A DNA stretch of 64,000 nt from Lycorma delicatula (Eukaryota > Arthropoda > Insecta > Hemiptera > Fulgoridae), in assembly GCF_047948215.1 (NCBI RefSeq), contig NC_134458.1:88615260-88679259 (forward strand), in the 5' to 3' direction. A program made the translations under genes and the position numbers. The notes under the pieces were generated by a model that was not told the DNA's origin, searched no databases, and saw only the letters and a program-made list of their open reading frames with translations. Shown piece by piece: positions 36,401 through 48,735 of the stretch (position 1 is the first letter of the stretch; every line of letters starts with the position of its first letter).

Positions 36401-37484
36401 AAACTACATTTACGATGGTTTGCATGACTGTTACCTTTATTTTTTGTTTGCACTGTAATTATTAGGTGCGACTACCATTATTAACTACACGTCACACCAA
36501 CCGTGCATTAACATTGAATATATTTTTTTTACTTACTTTTTCTGAATTTTATTAAATATTCTTATAAATTTCCTAACATTTTTATATAAAAAAGTATATA
36601 GCAGCGAGGTTGTTATCTCTTAGAATGTAATTTTTAAATATAAAAAGTTCGATCCTGGATAATCGAAGGTTTGTTGTAAATAAGATTTGCGGCTTAAAAT
36701 CGAAAAATATTTAAAAATATTTTACTGTAAATATATTTTTATTGGAATTTTTTCGGAAAATATTTTGTCATGTTAAAAAAAAATTTTACTACCTTGGTTA
36801 TTTATTTTAGGGTCTATTGGTTCCAGCTTCAGTTAAACTCATACATTAAAATTTATTTATATATCGAATTACAAATATCACCAAAATTAAATTATGGAAG
36901 GTAATTTTTCATTGAAGTACAATTAAAATATATTTCTTAAAACTTTTATCAATTATTATATATTAGCAGCATATAAAGGTAATTTTAAATATTGAAATAC
37001 GATTTTTATTAATAATTTCAATCAATAAATTAATACGTTTTAATCAATTAATGTGACGTCCGGAGTATATAAAAATGATATGGCTGTTTTGCATACGTCG
37101 TTGTTTCCTTGCTTCTCTCATTCCAGAAAATATGATATGAAAAATTCTTTACGTGATATCAAACATAAAAAATATAGTAATGAAAATTTTCCAGCATTCA
37201 CTGAGGCCAGTTTTTTTTTTTAAAGGGATACACCGTTACATCCATTAATGTATAAAGAGTTGAAAAAAAAACTGATAATTTTCCACATTGTTAATAGCAG
37301 ACAAAATAAAGTTACTACAAAATAAAATATTACGCGACCGTCTTACATTGATAATTTATTTCCTGAAATGAATTTGTCACTCTATAAATGAAGTTTATTC
37401 ATACATAGTTCAATATAATATATCCTTCGACATATTATACACGTATTTTTTTTTTTCAGGAAAAATATTCTTAATCTTTATATT
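33481..37484. other. AT-rich sequence, no gene recognised
   Basis: A TATA motif (TATATAAAAA, 37066-37075) stands alone without an initiator at the expected distance. The opposite-strand open frame at 36064-36303 is protein-like in places but has no splice context, homology I know of, or composition shift. I call nothing here. Confidence 0.45.
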
Positions 37485-37645
37485 CGCGTTACACTGAGGC
37501 TAGTTATATTAATCTATCCCCCTTTAATATTAAAACAGTACTTCCTTCAAGTTATTTACGACATACTCGCGTTATACTGAAGGCATATTACTCTATCCCC
37601 TTTAATATTAAAACAGTACCACCTTTAACTTATTTACGATATACT
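37485..37645. repeat. two-copy tandem repeat of about 82 bp
   Basis: Copy 1 (37485-37566) and copy 2 (37568-37645) share CGCGTTAYACTGA, CTATCCCC, TTTAATATTAAAACAGTAC and TTATTTACGA(C/T)ATACT. They differ by small indels and substitutions. No coding potential. Confidence 0.85.
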
Positions 37646-39120
37646 GTAATGTTTCTGTGATCGGATATTTACTTTACCATTTTTCTGGAAAGGAATTTTT
37701 ATAAAATTATGTTAATAAATAATAATACCAATCTGTTTCATAAGAATATGAATTTATTGGGCGAATTCATTAATTCAGTGGATTTAATAAGATTAAAGGA
37801 GATGGGATAAACGAAAAACTTAATATTTTAGTAAAAAAACATTTAATTAATGGTGTAAAAAAGAAAAAGATAAAATCTCAGGGTTATTCTTTACGAAGTC
37901 GTAAGTTCTTAGATCAACGTTTACAATGCGATTTTAAAGAAAAGTTATTCGAGTTCTGACGCAAGGTCATCGATTTTCATGTAAAAATGTAATTAAGAAC
38001 GAAACATATTAAAAATATTATTCAATCCGGAAGTTTTTTATTTATTTACCAACTTATTTAAATTAAATCGTTAATAAGAAGTGAGCGTAATAAGTTTAAA
38101 TATAAACTATAGTAATTGAATGATTTAGAATAAGTCTCAGTATTTTTTTTTTAAGTTATACGTGTACTGCCTTTACATGCATTAGGCAAAGTAGGCTAAT
38201 AACACATGTACATAACCATAGGTAAATAGAAAATTACTAATTTACTATTTGTAATTAAAAATAATTTCATACGTAAGAGCGAAAATCTCGCTCTTTTTTA
38301 TGGTCTGTAATCAGGGAACTTCAACAAATAAACAGATAAAAAACGAGATACCCGAAATTTCTATTCATTAAGATATTTTGTTTCTATTATATCATAAAAT
38401 ATTAATATCAACGCAAAAATAAAAATCTTATAGTAGTATTAAAACGAATTAACTACGAAAAAAACGAATTAAACTTTATCTCAACTATTTAGGAAAAAAT
38501 AATAAATAATTCATAATATAAAATGAACACAGATTGAATCTTTAATTAAGTATAAGATTAGATATTTCTTTTTCTGATAAACTACGTCACCTTTGTCTCT
38601 CACAAGTCATCCTTTACAATCTTCTACTTACTAAAGCAGAGAAAGTTTTGTAAGAAAAGTTTTCTACAGCTGTGTGGGTATATATAAGCAAAGTAAAATA
38701 TTCTTAAAATTTCAGTCAGCACCACTAAACTTAGTCTGAAATGAAACAATCCGTTATTTACACTTCGGTTTGTAACAGAGTTAAGTGCATTTTATTGTAA
38801 AAACAGCTTTATTTTACTTTTCAATACTATCACTTGAAACTATTCCAGATTTTCTTGAATAAAGAAAACTATCGAACTTTCTTTTTAATAAAACCATAAG
38901 AAGAATCCTCCTGATTCAATTTATTCACATGAAGAAACATAAGTTAATGTAATTTGTATAAATATTATAAATAATTTTATACTTGTATGTATAAAATCGC
39001 GTTATTTTCCGTTATAGATGAAGAAATCGGTGTAGAAAGAAGAGAACAAATTTTATAAGAATCGCCTGGTGAAGATGACATACATTTTTTTGGAGATAAA
39101 CCGTAGAGGATATTCAACTG
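37646..39120. other. AT-rich sequence, no gene recognised
   Basis: Contains only a possible core promoter at 38681-38717, listed separately. No exon or mobile-element protein was recognised before the LINE fragment at 39121. Confidence 0.45.
38681..38717 (+). promoter_or_regulatory. possible TATA/initiator core promoter
   Basis: TATATAAG at 38681-38688 is followed by TCAGTC at 38712-38717. The initiator A (38714) lies 31 nt after the TATAAG start at 38683. An ATG at 38741 opens a 19-codon frame (MKQSVIYTSVCNR...) that could be a first coding exon, but a clear splice donor is not evident. The combination is better than chance expectation for either motif alone, yet unsupported by any recognised gene. 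Confidence 0.28.
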
Positions 39121-39560
39121 ATGATTATAACTGATTATTCAAAATTAGAAGATATTACAACAAAATGTGGAGTGAAAATTAATATAAAGAAAACTAAAAT
39201 AAAGAAGATAGGAGGTAATAAGCAAATGAATGTCGACATAAAAGAAAGAAGAATTGATCAAATAAATCTGTACAGCTGCTTTGGTATCATTTTAATAGAA
39301 AATTTCAAATTTAAAACGAAATAAAAATAAGCATATCAAGATCTAAAAAAGCATTTAAAGGAAAAAAACAAATATTCTACTGAATAATGGAGTTAGACTA
39401 GAAGAAGCGTCTCGTAGAGCTAAATAGCGAGTTGCTGAGTGGATATAAAACATTAGACTAAGTGGAAGAGGCTGGTGGTATTAAAAGTTACGTGGGAATA
39501 GATTAGAATTTAGATTGATATACATGGTTCAAAGAATCTGTTTCAGGGCAGATAACCCAA
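39121..39560 (+). pseudogene. non-LTR retrotransposon fragment (reverse transcriptase C-terminal part)
   Basis: The open stretch 39121-39321 gives CGVKINIKKTKIKKIGGN, the conserved end of the reverse transcriptase palm/thumb (the K-x-N-x-x-K-T-K motif). It is followed by a position equivalent to the YLG motif (here YSCFG) and, after stops, ISRSKKAFKGKK. The remainder to about 39560 matches only weakly. It belongs to the same broad LINE type as 53467, 55165 and 61076. It lacks the polymerase active-site YADD region and is dead. Confidence 0.7.
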
Positions 39561-39961
39561 AAACATGGTATATACGAGTATATTACCGAAAAATATGTTG
39601 ACAAAAAAAGTTGTAATATTTTCATTGGTAACGGTTATTTATTCTTATACAGGTTTCCTCATCTTCACGCAGAGCCGCCAATAAATTTTTATTTACTTTT
39701 CCATAAATTAACAGTTCGTCAACGCTCCAAATGGAAATAAATTTGTGGTATCACCCATTGTGAATGACTGACGAACAGTAACAACACAAACACGGTTCAA
39801 ATGAATATTCAAATGCTAGACACTAAATTTAATTGTTGATTGCCAGCTGTTATTGTCAACATATGAAAAAATAAAAACTTTTAATTTGTTTTAGAAGGAT
39901 GTCTTTCAAACCTATTTTTTATAATTTTTAGCTTTTGTACGTAATTTGTTCTGTTTAAAAT

Positions 39962-40100
39962 CGTATCGCTTTTCCGATCCAGTTTGTGTGTTTTATTTTT
40001 TATTAAAGTTGAACTTCTCAAATTTATGTTTAATTTTAGTAGACGTTATTTACATCAATTTTCTTATAATTAAATTCTCTACAAAGTCAACTATAAATTT
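39962..40100 (+). repeat. dispersed repeat, copy 2 of 2
   Basis: The direct-orientation partner of 33348-33480, about 6.6 kb away, sharing TTTTCCGATCCAGTTTGTGT and AAGTTGAACTTCTCAAATTT. See that entry. The two copies have diverged independently, so this is not a recent segmental duplication. Confidence 0.7.
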
Positions 40101-40389
40101 ATGTTAAAATTTTATGAATGAACTTTTATTAATATTAAAAGTTTAATTAATTTTAAAATGATACGTAATACTTTTAAAAAATTAAAAAAAAAATCGATAT
40201 TTTTAAACTTTGATCGGCTTCCCTACCCCAATATTGTCTCGAAGTATTTTTTTGGGTCAATTTGACTACCACTATGCTTAGGAAGACAAAGAAATTTGGT
40301 TAAAAATATGCAATAAATAAAAGGCTAGCATTTTTCCAACTTTTGTGGTAAAGGGAATTTTGAGGCAAATTAAAAAAAAAAAAAATGAT

Positions 40390-40790
40390 AAAATAAGCAT
40401 GAATGCATGTACTAGCTAAATATAAAGTGGGTTTATGTTGCAAAATTTTGGAAAAATTGCCCCAAAAAAATTATTTCCCCACCCCCTGGAGATATTTTTC
40501 CCAAAGGTTTTCCAACAAATTGTTCTATACTCACGAGTCTCTGTACAAAATTTCATCAAAATTGGTTTATCCAGTCAAAAATGATTAAGCTTCCAACACG
40601 CCAACACACACGTACGTACGAACATTACCCCCTGTTTTTTTTTTTGCGGGGGGATCCCTGAAACATGAAAGTTGAGAGATGTGAAAACTCTACATCCCAA
40701 TTGATTACCATAGTTTCCTTCTTGCAGCATACCTCTAGAGTTATGATACCAGGAATGTAAAAATCATCGGAATATAACACGAATTATCTT
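40390..40790 (+). repeat. probable dispersed non-coding repeat
   Basis: It includes TACAAAATTTCATCAAAATT then GGTTTATCCAGTCAAAAATG, CACACGTACGTACGAACATT, a poly-T/GCGGGGGG stretch and CATGAAAGTTGAGAGATGTG. Phrases of this kind recur in insect and other arthropod non-autonomous repeats, and they also resemble the repeat at 32880-33180. The 61-codon open frame inside is incidental. Confidence 0.4.
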
Positions 40791-43700
40791 TCATACATTA
40801 CGTAGTTTTACCTTTACTATTTATAAATAATACGAGTATAAAAGATGATCTATATATTTTTTTACCGATGAACAGATCGTAAATCGATGACATAGTGTTC
40901 AAACCAGATTATCTTTTCCTTCCAAATCACACGGTGAAAATTGAGCTAGGAACGTACGACGACGCAATGAATTTGATTTATTTATTTTTTTAAAATCATT
41001 ATCGTAAAACAGGGCCGGATTATTCAAGACAAATGTCAAGGGCCGGTAATATGGAGGGGCTCTGCTTCATCACAGGAAAGCATAAAAATAATAAATTAAA
41101 AAAAAAATTATTTTTTTATTTTATCTTTAATAATACAGAATAATATATTATTTTAAAATAATACAAACATTTATGTCATCATAATTATTGACAATGTAAT
41201 AAAATCGGATTATTGCCACTGGCGAATCCAAGGGAGGGCCTATGAGACCTCATGGGAGGCCATTAACCCTTGGAAATTAATGTGGTGTATTTTTAAAAAA
41301 AAATAATATCTTTAAGATTTAAAGATGCTAAAACAATAATTTTTTCTTATAAAATCAAATAAAAATTTGAAAAAGCGATAGTTTTGTTTTTTCTGATACT
41401 GAAAAGGAAATTTCCGACTACTCTTCAATTTTTGTTTGAAGCTCTCCTCAACTTATATAAACGGGACTCCAAATTTAATTTTTTTCTAGGGCCAGTAGAG
41501 GCTTAAACTGGTATTGATCTTAAATATTTCTTACTAATATCTTTACTTTTTATATTTTTCTTATTTTATACCCTCCGATGTAATGTAATCCAATAGTTCC
41601 AATCAACTATAATAGTTTTCATGATTTCAAAGAAAGTTTGTTTTATGAAATATTTCTATAAATAAAAAAAAAAAAACACGTTGCTGTATATTGAATCGCA
41701 AAGGAAGCTGCTTTAATATTAAAGTGGATGGATTGATAAATAGCCTGTGTATTATTAAAATAATATATTAGATATTCTGTATAAAAATTAGTTTTATTTT
41801 TAAATTTAGACATATATATATATATATATAACTAAAATTTCGTAAGTTTAGAACTCATTAGTACGGTGAAAAAGTCATTCCATGAAATTAATTAACATTG
41901 CAAAAATCCCTTCTTGATTACGTAATCTATCCTTTTGTAGTCACATAATATAATTATATCTGTTAGTCACAGTGAGGAGAAGTCTTTTTTTTTCAACTGC
42001 GTAAATTTGGATGTTTTGTTTTATTTACGGTTTTTGTTTCTTTCATTTGGTTTTGTTCCGCACAGATATCGTTTAGAAATAAAACTACAGACCATTAACA
42101 TTTACAATAAATGATCTCATTAATCATGCATGTGTACGTTTGTTTGTGTGTGTCACTTCGTAATTTAACCGGGTATGAGAGAATCCCCGGGCGGTAAAAA
42201 AAAAGAAATTCTTTCCCCTTGTTACACGAACATTTTTCCCTTCTACAGAAAATGAACCCGGACTTTGTATAATATATTGCATTAGAGTGAAAAACTGACA
42301 AATAATCCCCCGACGTCAACAACGAGTTTAATTTACACGCTGATACCAGTTGTATAAAATTATTTCTATTTATTTTTAATACGTTACACGAGGGATGGTA
42401 ATGAATATAAGTATATACTTCAAAGCACATTTCATCGTAAGCGTTGTGTTGTTTGAACACAGATTATTTTTACTTAAAATACAGTACGCTTACCCTCCTA
42501 TGTCGCTGTAATTATTTTTCCTTTATAATTTTAAAAAGTTGTGCTTTTTTTTAATATTTTCATATAAAATTTTAAAATATTTTGTTCAAAGCGTGTTATA
42601 TTTTTTCTGTATTCACAAGATAATGATCTCTTGAATACAAACATTTTTTTAATCGCGGTTATTTCCCACGGGCTGCATTTTTGCAGTAAAGATTAGTCAG
42701 AAAACGTGACTAAAATGAGCGATGTGCGGGTGAACTTTAATTTGCAATGAATTTAAATGGAATTCGCTTCGCATTATCGGATCGGAGAGTTACATTTTAC
42801 AGTCAAAATCAGCTATATATTACAGCCAGGATTAACTAATTATCATGCATTCATAGACATCAGATCTTTTTCGTTAGGGTCAGGGTTTGACGACTAATGT
42901 TGACGTTTACATACCTCATTGCCAACACTAATTAACTTCGGAATATTGAAGACAGCATATAAACTACATTTCGTAGTTCTGTTGTCAATAATTGACAACA
43001 GATTTCAACTGAATATATTTCAATCAAACCTTATCTACGATCAGCTCATGAACGTCGATTCTGAACAAACGTAATAACTACTAACTCAAGTAAACCGTCG
43101 GTCCTAATATTATATAAAGCGGGTACAGGAGTCACCAGTAGATGGTCTATCCCTTACTATTCGTAGCTGGTAGTCTATCTCAGCGGGTACTTCGTACTGA
43201 CCTTAACTGAAAACTATAGTCCATGTGTTCCGTCCTTTATATCTACAAATAGTAGTGATTTAATGGTCCATCTCTCGTGTTTTTTATAGATTTTTCCACA
43301 CCACGACAAAGCTTTACGTGTTCCGGTCGTACTTAGGAATCAGTTTTATACAAAAAGCCAGTTGCTGACCGAATGAAGTTTTCAAATATCGTCTTTAATT
43401 ACAGAGATGGCTTGAAGGAGTTGGTGATAAGTTACTACTGTCATATATGGCTGATATTTATAATAATTTATTTCCTAGTCCACCGAACCGTTAGGTATAT
43501 ATTAACAGTAAATTTATTCCTTTAAACATCTAATAACTAACGTCATTTGTGCGCATGTGTTTCAGTTTGTATAACTATGACAAAGCGATGATGCAAGCGT
43601 TAAAAGTAAATCATATCTTGTTTCAAACATTTGGTCGAATATGAAATCAAATAAACATGTGTGCCCTGAATCTACTGATAAATAATATAGATAGGATATA

Positions 43701-44478
43701 TTTAAATGATGCTTAGGGTATAAAAATTGTTGTACGTGCAGGGTACAAATTAGTAAATTTTAAAGAAACTCGAAAAGTTTTTCTAAACTGATGATTATTA
43801 TTTACGTTATTAATACGAATTCAGTTAAAAAATTAATTACTATCCATCTGTTTAAACTAAATATTTATCCATATTTGTGTCTAAAAAATTTCAAGCGATG
43901 AAATAGCTCCCAATATTTACAAGAAATATTAGGCAAAATTGGAGGTTAACAAGACGATCCGTTTTGTATTTTTAAAAGAATTATCATAAACAATGTGATA
44001 TAGATATAAGCGTAGATACACATTATATTTATTTAGAAAAATAAACTACCGAAATCAGAAGGGAAAATGTTTAAACGTGATAAAAAGCCATTTATCTAAC
44101 CTAAAAGCTGTTGATTCAAATCTGGCAAAACCTGATTGATATTGATAAATAAATATAACAAAATATCGCCTTGCTCGACCCATTTGTATTATATACATCA
44201 AACTGATAAGGCTAAATTTCCACTAGCAAATTCCACTATGAAGCAATATCATTATACTTACTTCTTCACATCAATGATCCACCCTAAGGGCAATGTCTTT
44301 GGTTCGGTTGTGTGTAAAAAAGAATTCGATAATTTTCTGTAAACCCTAAATAGAAAAGTGACCTTCACTAAGTGAATTAAATAATAATCTAGCCGTCCGT
44401 TACGGAAAAAGTAATAGAGTTTGTTATTTAGTTGAAAATAGTAGGCAGCTTTATTCTTCGTTGGGGAATTGGTAGTGT
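40791..44478. other. no gene recognised; one palindrome and one TATA motif
   Basis: A perfect palindrome CTGTTGTCAAT-A-ATTGACAACAG lies at 42979-43001. About 110 bp downstream, TATATAAA stands at 43111-43118 in less AT-rich DNA (43080-43210). A regulatory region is possible but no transcript start motif or exon supports it. A 121-codon minus-strand open frame at 42095-42460 has no recognisable similarity. The rest is AT-rich. Confidence 0.35.
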
Positions 44479-45722
44479 ACGAGGGTCGATCAAGAATTAA
44501 AAAGACAAATGGTAACGGCGGAAAAACTGTTTAATAGAATTTCCGAAACTGTCTGGTGTTTAGATTGACACCCCTGACAAAAAATATGAATTGTCCTAAA
44601 ATACCTTTTATTATTATAACCTATTTGGTTATTTCAAAATGTGAACCGTGGAAAAACAGCGTGCTGTGATAAAGTTTTGTTATTTTCTGAAGGAATAAAA
44701 TCGGCCGAAATCCTCGTGGATTTTAAAACAGTGCGGTAAAAAGTTTAGTAACCGTAGAAATTTTTATAAGCCGATTGAACACTTTAAATCTGGCAGAACA
44801 AGTGTCACCAGTTTTTATCGTAGCAGAAGACCGTGGAAGTTTCGACTGATGCTTTGCAAAACCGCATTAATGATTTTAATTGCAATAATATAAATAAAAA
44901 AATTTTAATAATCACTGAAATGCTTAGTTAGAGTTTCGGAACTTTCCATTCCATTATCAATGATAAGCTGAATCGCCATAAAACGTGTTTGAGATGGTTT
45001 TCGAGACAAATGACTTACAAAGACATCCGAATTCACATTTGTACGGAAATTAAAAAAAAAAAAACTGTTTTTAATGGAAGGTAATGCTATTTTAGATACA
45101 TAATAACTTGCTATGAAACTTGAAAACATCATTGGGAATGAAAACGTCAGAGTATGGATTGGAAACATCGGAGTAAGCCCGTTAGGAAAAATTCTAAACC
45201 TACGCATCAGCTGGTAAAGTGTTGGTAAAACTTATAACTACAATCTACAAACAGTAAGTACTACTGTGACATGCTAGAAAATAAAGTGAAATCAGCGACA
45301 AGGAGAAAAAGTTCTGGATCTCTCAAAATGTGTAATTCTTCTGCATGATAACTTCCCTCCCGATACAGCTTCAAAAGATGCAAGCTACTCAAAAGTCGGG
45401 GTTCGAAAGATGTATTGCCATATCCATCTCACAGTCCACATCTCGCACCATCAGATTTTTTTTTACTTGATCATTTCAAAGAGTTTTTACATGCACCAAG
45501 TTCGACAACATCGGAAGGTCAAGAATGAGGTACAAGAACGACTCAGTATTCAAGGTAACAATCCTTTATTACTAGAATAAGAAAGCTATCAGAAAGTCGT
45601 GAAATACCTAAATGCACCAGGTTATAATTTTGAAAAGTTTTACGTTAGTTTCGTTTTCACTGAATAAATAATAATTTTTCTACATTCATTTGTCTCTTTA
45701 ATTACTATTGAATGACCCTCGT
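44479..45722 (+). mobile_element. mariner-like element with terminal inverted repeats
   Basis: The left end ACGAGGGTCGATCAAG and the reverse complement of the right end ACGAGGGTCATTCAAT are followed on both sides by AATTAAA-GACAAATG-type sequence, giving about 33-bp imperfect terminal inverted repeats. A TA precedes the left end; the matching right dinucleotide is TG, consistent with one mutation of the TA duplication. The length, about 1.24 kb, is normal for mariner. The coding region is badly decayed. Confidence 0.87.
44640..45665 (+). pseudogene. mariner transposase, inactivated
   Basis: In shifting frames: QRAVIKFCYF and EGIKSAEILVDFKTV (N-terminal helix-turn-helix, about 44655-44740); ITCYET (catalytic position, Asp replaced by Tyr, about 45105); KRQSMDWKH and SKPVRKNSKP; CVILLHDNFPPDTA (second catalytic Asp, about 45330); PSHSPHLAPSDFFLLDHFK (third Asp, about 45425-45480); and SYQKVVKYLNAPGYNFEK near the C-terminus. 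Stops and frameshifts occur throughout, and the first catalytic residue appears substituted. The open frame on the minus strand at 44905-45207 is a shadow. Confidence 0.85.
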
Positions 45723-47407
45723 GCATGTAGAGTTTAATAGTCCAAGGTTAAACAGATAAGAATATGTGTTATTTACATTATACACAAGGTCGTTCTAGTG
45801 AAAAAAACGGCGAAATAGTCAAATTTAACTGGTACGATTAGAACTTAATCGGCTGTCATTCTCCATGGTAAATGATTCCCTTATCTACTGCGGTTACCTA
45901 GACACGATGTTTTTGTAATTGCTCAAACATCGTAAAAACTTATTTCATTGATTTAATTGTTTTTAAAACTTTCTTTTACTTAATGCTTTTATTAAGAATT
46001 GATCAAAATATGAAAATGAAACTCAAATAACCGAGAAAAAACCCTGTGGTACAGAAGGCGCCAGATGGTTTTCCTTCGCATAATACGTAGTAATAATTTT
46101 CAATTTTCAATTTTCAATTTTAGCAGTCGATGCCCGTAAAAATTCAGTTAAAAAATAAAAAATAAAAAAATAATAATTTTCAATATAAATCCAGACTCTG
46201 TGATAAAAGGTCTGCTTTTAGGGCTAAATATTATCTTCCTGATATAAAGGTCATTGGAAAGAAACTTCAGTTTTCATTTTTTCTATTTATCCGTACGCCG
46301 GATATCGTATTTTAAAAACTTATACCATTTTTATAAGTGACTAATGTTTTGTCACCTACAACTATTAAGTTACATCACCTAACTTAGACAACAAAAAGCA
46401 GTCTTAAACAGTATTTTATGTTAGGGATAGTTTATTTATTTCATCGATGAAAATAACAAATAATATTTAATGTATAACATGTTTTTTTTTTTTTTTGGAC
46501 AGCTTTGTTATATTGACATGAAAGTTCTTATACAAATTTTATCGTTCTATAAATGTATTTATCTGATAACGGGATAATTAATTATCCTTTCCTCAATTTT
46601 TATAAATAACTAGTCGGAGAACTAAATAAAATGTTCAAGAAAATTTATAATTAGAATGTTCTTCTTCCTGGTGGTATGAGATTTAAGTTTTTCAAATTCT
46701 GATAAGCGGTCTCTAACGACTTGAAGGGGTAAATTTATATAAATACAAGCGTACCGTATATTCAGCAAGAGGGAACAATTTTTTATCAACAGCCCAGGAA
46801 TAAAGGAGAACTATATTATATGAATGAACTTATAATTGTGTGAATGTGAGGAGGGAGATTTGAAGCCAAGGACTGCACCAGAGTCAGAGTGGTTAATACT
46901 AGGTATAAAGGAGCGGTAAATTCTACCAAAACTCGCTCAACAGTAATATCACACAGCACTGCATTTTGTTCTCTGAAACAATTTTCATTGAAATAATACA
47001 TTATACGTCTAATTTCATAGTTAAAGCTGAGACATCAAGTGTGTAGCGCGAAGTTTTATAAAAGTTTTTCTTAGACTTTATTCTTATGTATAATATTGAA
47101 TTCAGATATTGAAAGTAAGTTTCAAATTTTATTCTTTTAACACAATAACTTCTGTACTTTTAATTACTAAAATGATGGAACACTTTTTTTATCCATATAA
47201 ATAGCAGTAATTTGTATGTTATACTATATTATATCAAACTACTGCCCAAAAATGATCCTGTAGTTTAGTAAAATGAGAGTTGTTTTTAGAAAATCAGTGA
47301 ATTGTTTTGGTAAAAAGAAAATTACAATGATTACATTAAATTAAATTGCTGTGTAGCAGAGTAAATGAATGAATTACCATTTTTATTTACGTTTATAAAT
47401 TAATTAA
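45723..47407. other. AT-rich sequence, no gene recognised
   Basis: Contains a short CAATTTT triplet repeat at about 46098-46122 and poly-T at 46480-46496. I saw no mobile-element protein or exon-like segment. Confidence 0.45.
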
Positions 47408-47746
47408 CCCGCCGGGTTAGTCTAGAGGTTAAACTCGTAATCGCAAAATCGGCTGATTTTCGAAATCGAGAGTTGTCATGTTCAAGTCCTTGTGAAGGCA
47501 GTTGATTTTATATGGATTTGAATGCTAGACTGTAGATACCGATGTACGTTGATGGTTGGGTTCCAATTAACCATACGTCTCAGAAGAGGTCGACCTGAGT
47601 TTGTTCCAGACTATAACTTTATAGATACATTTATACTTACATTGCACTACGTCAGGCCTGGCAAGCCGATAGCGGTGATGGCAATTGCTAATCTATACAC
47701 ACACACTCAAAGCCGCCAATAGCTGGAAAACTGGTTGGAGAAAACA
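47408..47746 (+). repeat. tRNA-derived SINE, family A head with alternative 3' end, copy 1
   Basis: The head GCCGGGTTAGTCTAGAGGTT, AAAATCGGCTGATTTT, B-box-like GTTCAAGTCC, TATGGATTTGAATGCTAGAC and ACCATACGTCTCAGAAGAGG align with SINE-A copies at 1062, 5788 and 24927. After ACTTACATTGCACTACGT, however, the 3' part is different: CAGGCCTGGCAAGCCGATAG, then CCAATAGCTGGAAAACTGGTTGG. The same alternative end is at 63112-63390. It defines a subfamily with an exchanged tail. Confidence 0.85.
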
Positions 47747-47863
47747 TACATTTACATTTATAAATTGATAGTTTTATATATTTTCTGATTTTCATAATGT
47801 AATTCCGATTTCCATAAAAATTTCCGGAATGTTACAAAAGGTTACTCTAAAGTAAAAACCGTT

Positions 47864-48735
47864 TCATTGTAAAAAAATTATTCTGAAAATTTTATAAATT
47901 TTTTTTATTTCTCTTAAACTACATACCTTACAACACTTCTCTATATAATCGCCATATGAATTAAGACATTTATCGTAGCGATACACCAGCTTCAATATAC
48001 TCTCGTCGTATTCTTTTGCCGCCAATCCATTTAGCCACTGATTAACAGCATTTTTAGGTTCATCATCACTCGCGAATTGCTTACCATTCAAACATTCTTT
48101 CAATTTCCTAAACAAATGGTAATCAGAAGGAGCTAAGTCCGGATTATATGGTGGATGATCGTAAATTTCCCATCCAAATGTTCTCATTAAATCGCGTGTC
48201 GAACCCGCAATATGTAGACGTGCATCATCGTGCAGCAGGACGACGCCTTCGGTCAGCCGTCCACGTCACCGATTTTGAATGGCATACCGTAACTTAAGTA
48301 GAGTTTTGCAGTAGACTTCTGCGTTTATAGCCATTCCATGCGGTATGAAATTAATCAGCAGTATGCCAAACCGAACCCAAAATACTGTGGCCATCAGTTT
48401 GCTTCCAAATGGCTATGGCTTGACCTTTGTTGGCCTGGTTGGTGACTGAGGATGACACCATTCACTTGACTGCCGTTTTCTCTCTGGCGTATAATATTGT
48501 TTCATCGCAGGTAACAACTGAATTGAGGAACTCATCACCTTTTTGTGTGCAGCGCATCAAAAATTCCAAAGCAGATCCCATTCGAATTTTTTTGTTACGT
48601 TCCGTTAAGACGTGCGGCACCCAACGTGCACAAACCTTTCTGAAGACTAGATGGTCGTGAACAATGCGACCGATAACACCTTTTGAAACATCAGGAAAAA
48701 GAATGGCCAGAATATTATCCTTATACCCAATGGTT
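47864..48735 (-). pseudogene. mariner transposase, N-terminally truncated and inactivated
   Basis: Reading downwards from 48735: ILAILFPDVSKGVIGRIVHD, KVCARWVPHVLTERNKK, MGSALEFLMRCTQKGDEFLN, VVTCDET (first catalytic Asp retained), GSKLMATVFWVRFGILLINF, HGMAINAEVYCKTLLKLRYA, GVVLLHDDARLHIAG (second Asp), and HPPYNPDLAPSDYHLFRKLK (third Asp) to the C-terminal SYGDYIEKCCKVCS. The last 107 codons are intact. Two or three frameshifts and a stop separate the rest. The N-terminal third is missing; the sequence above 48735 does not continue the protein. It is much less decayed than the mariner at 44640. Confidence 0.9.

Noticed and set aside
37066..37097. TATA promoter
   Set aside because: TATATAAAAA is present, but there is no initiator-like motif at the right distance and no exon follows.
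37485..37645. CRISPR-like array
   Set aside because: Only two adjacent diverged units without spacers, in a eukaryotic context.
42095..42460. 121-codon minus-strand open frame as a gene
   Set aside because: No recognised family, no splice or promoter context, and residue usage (many C, Y, I, N, K, F) fits translated AT-rich non-coding DNA.
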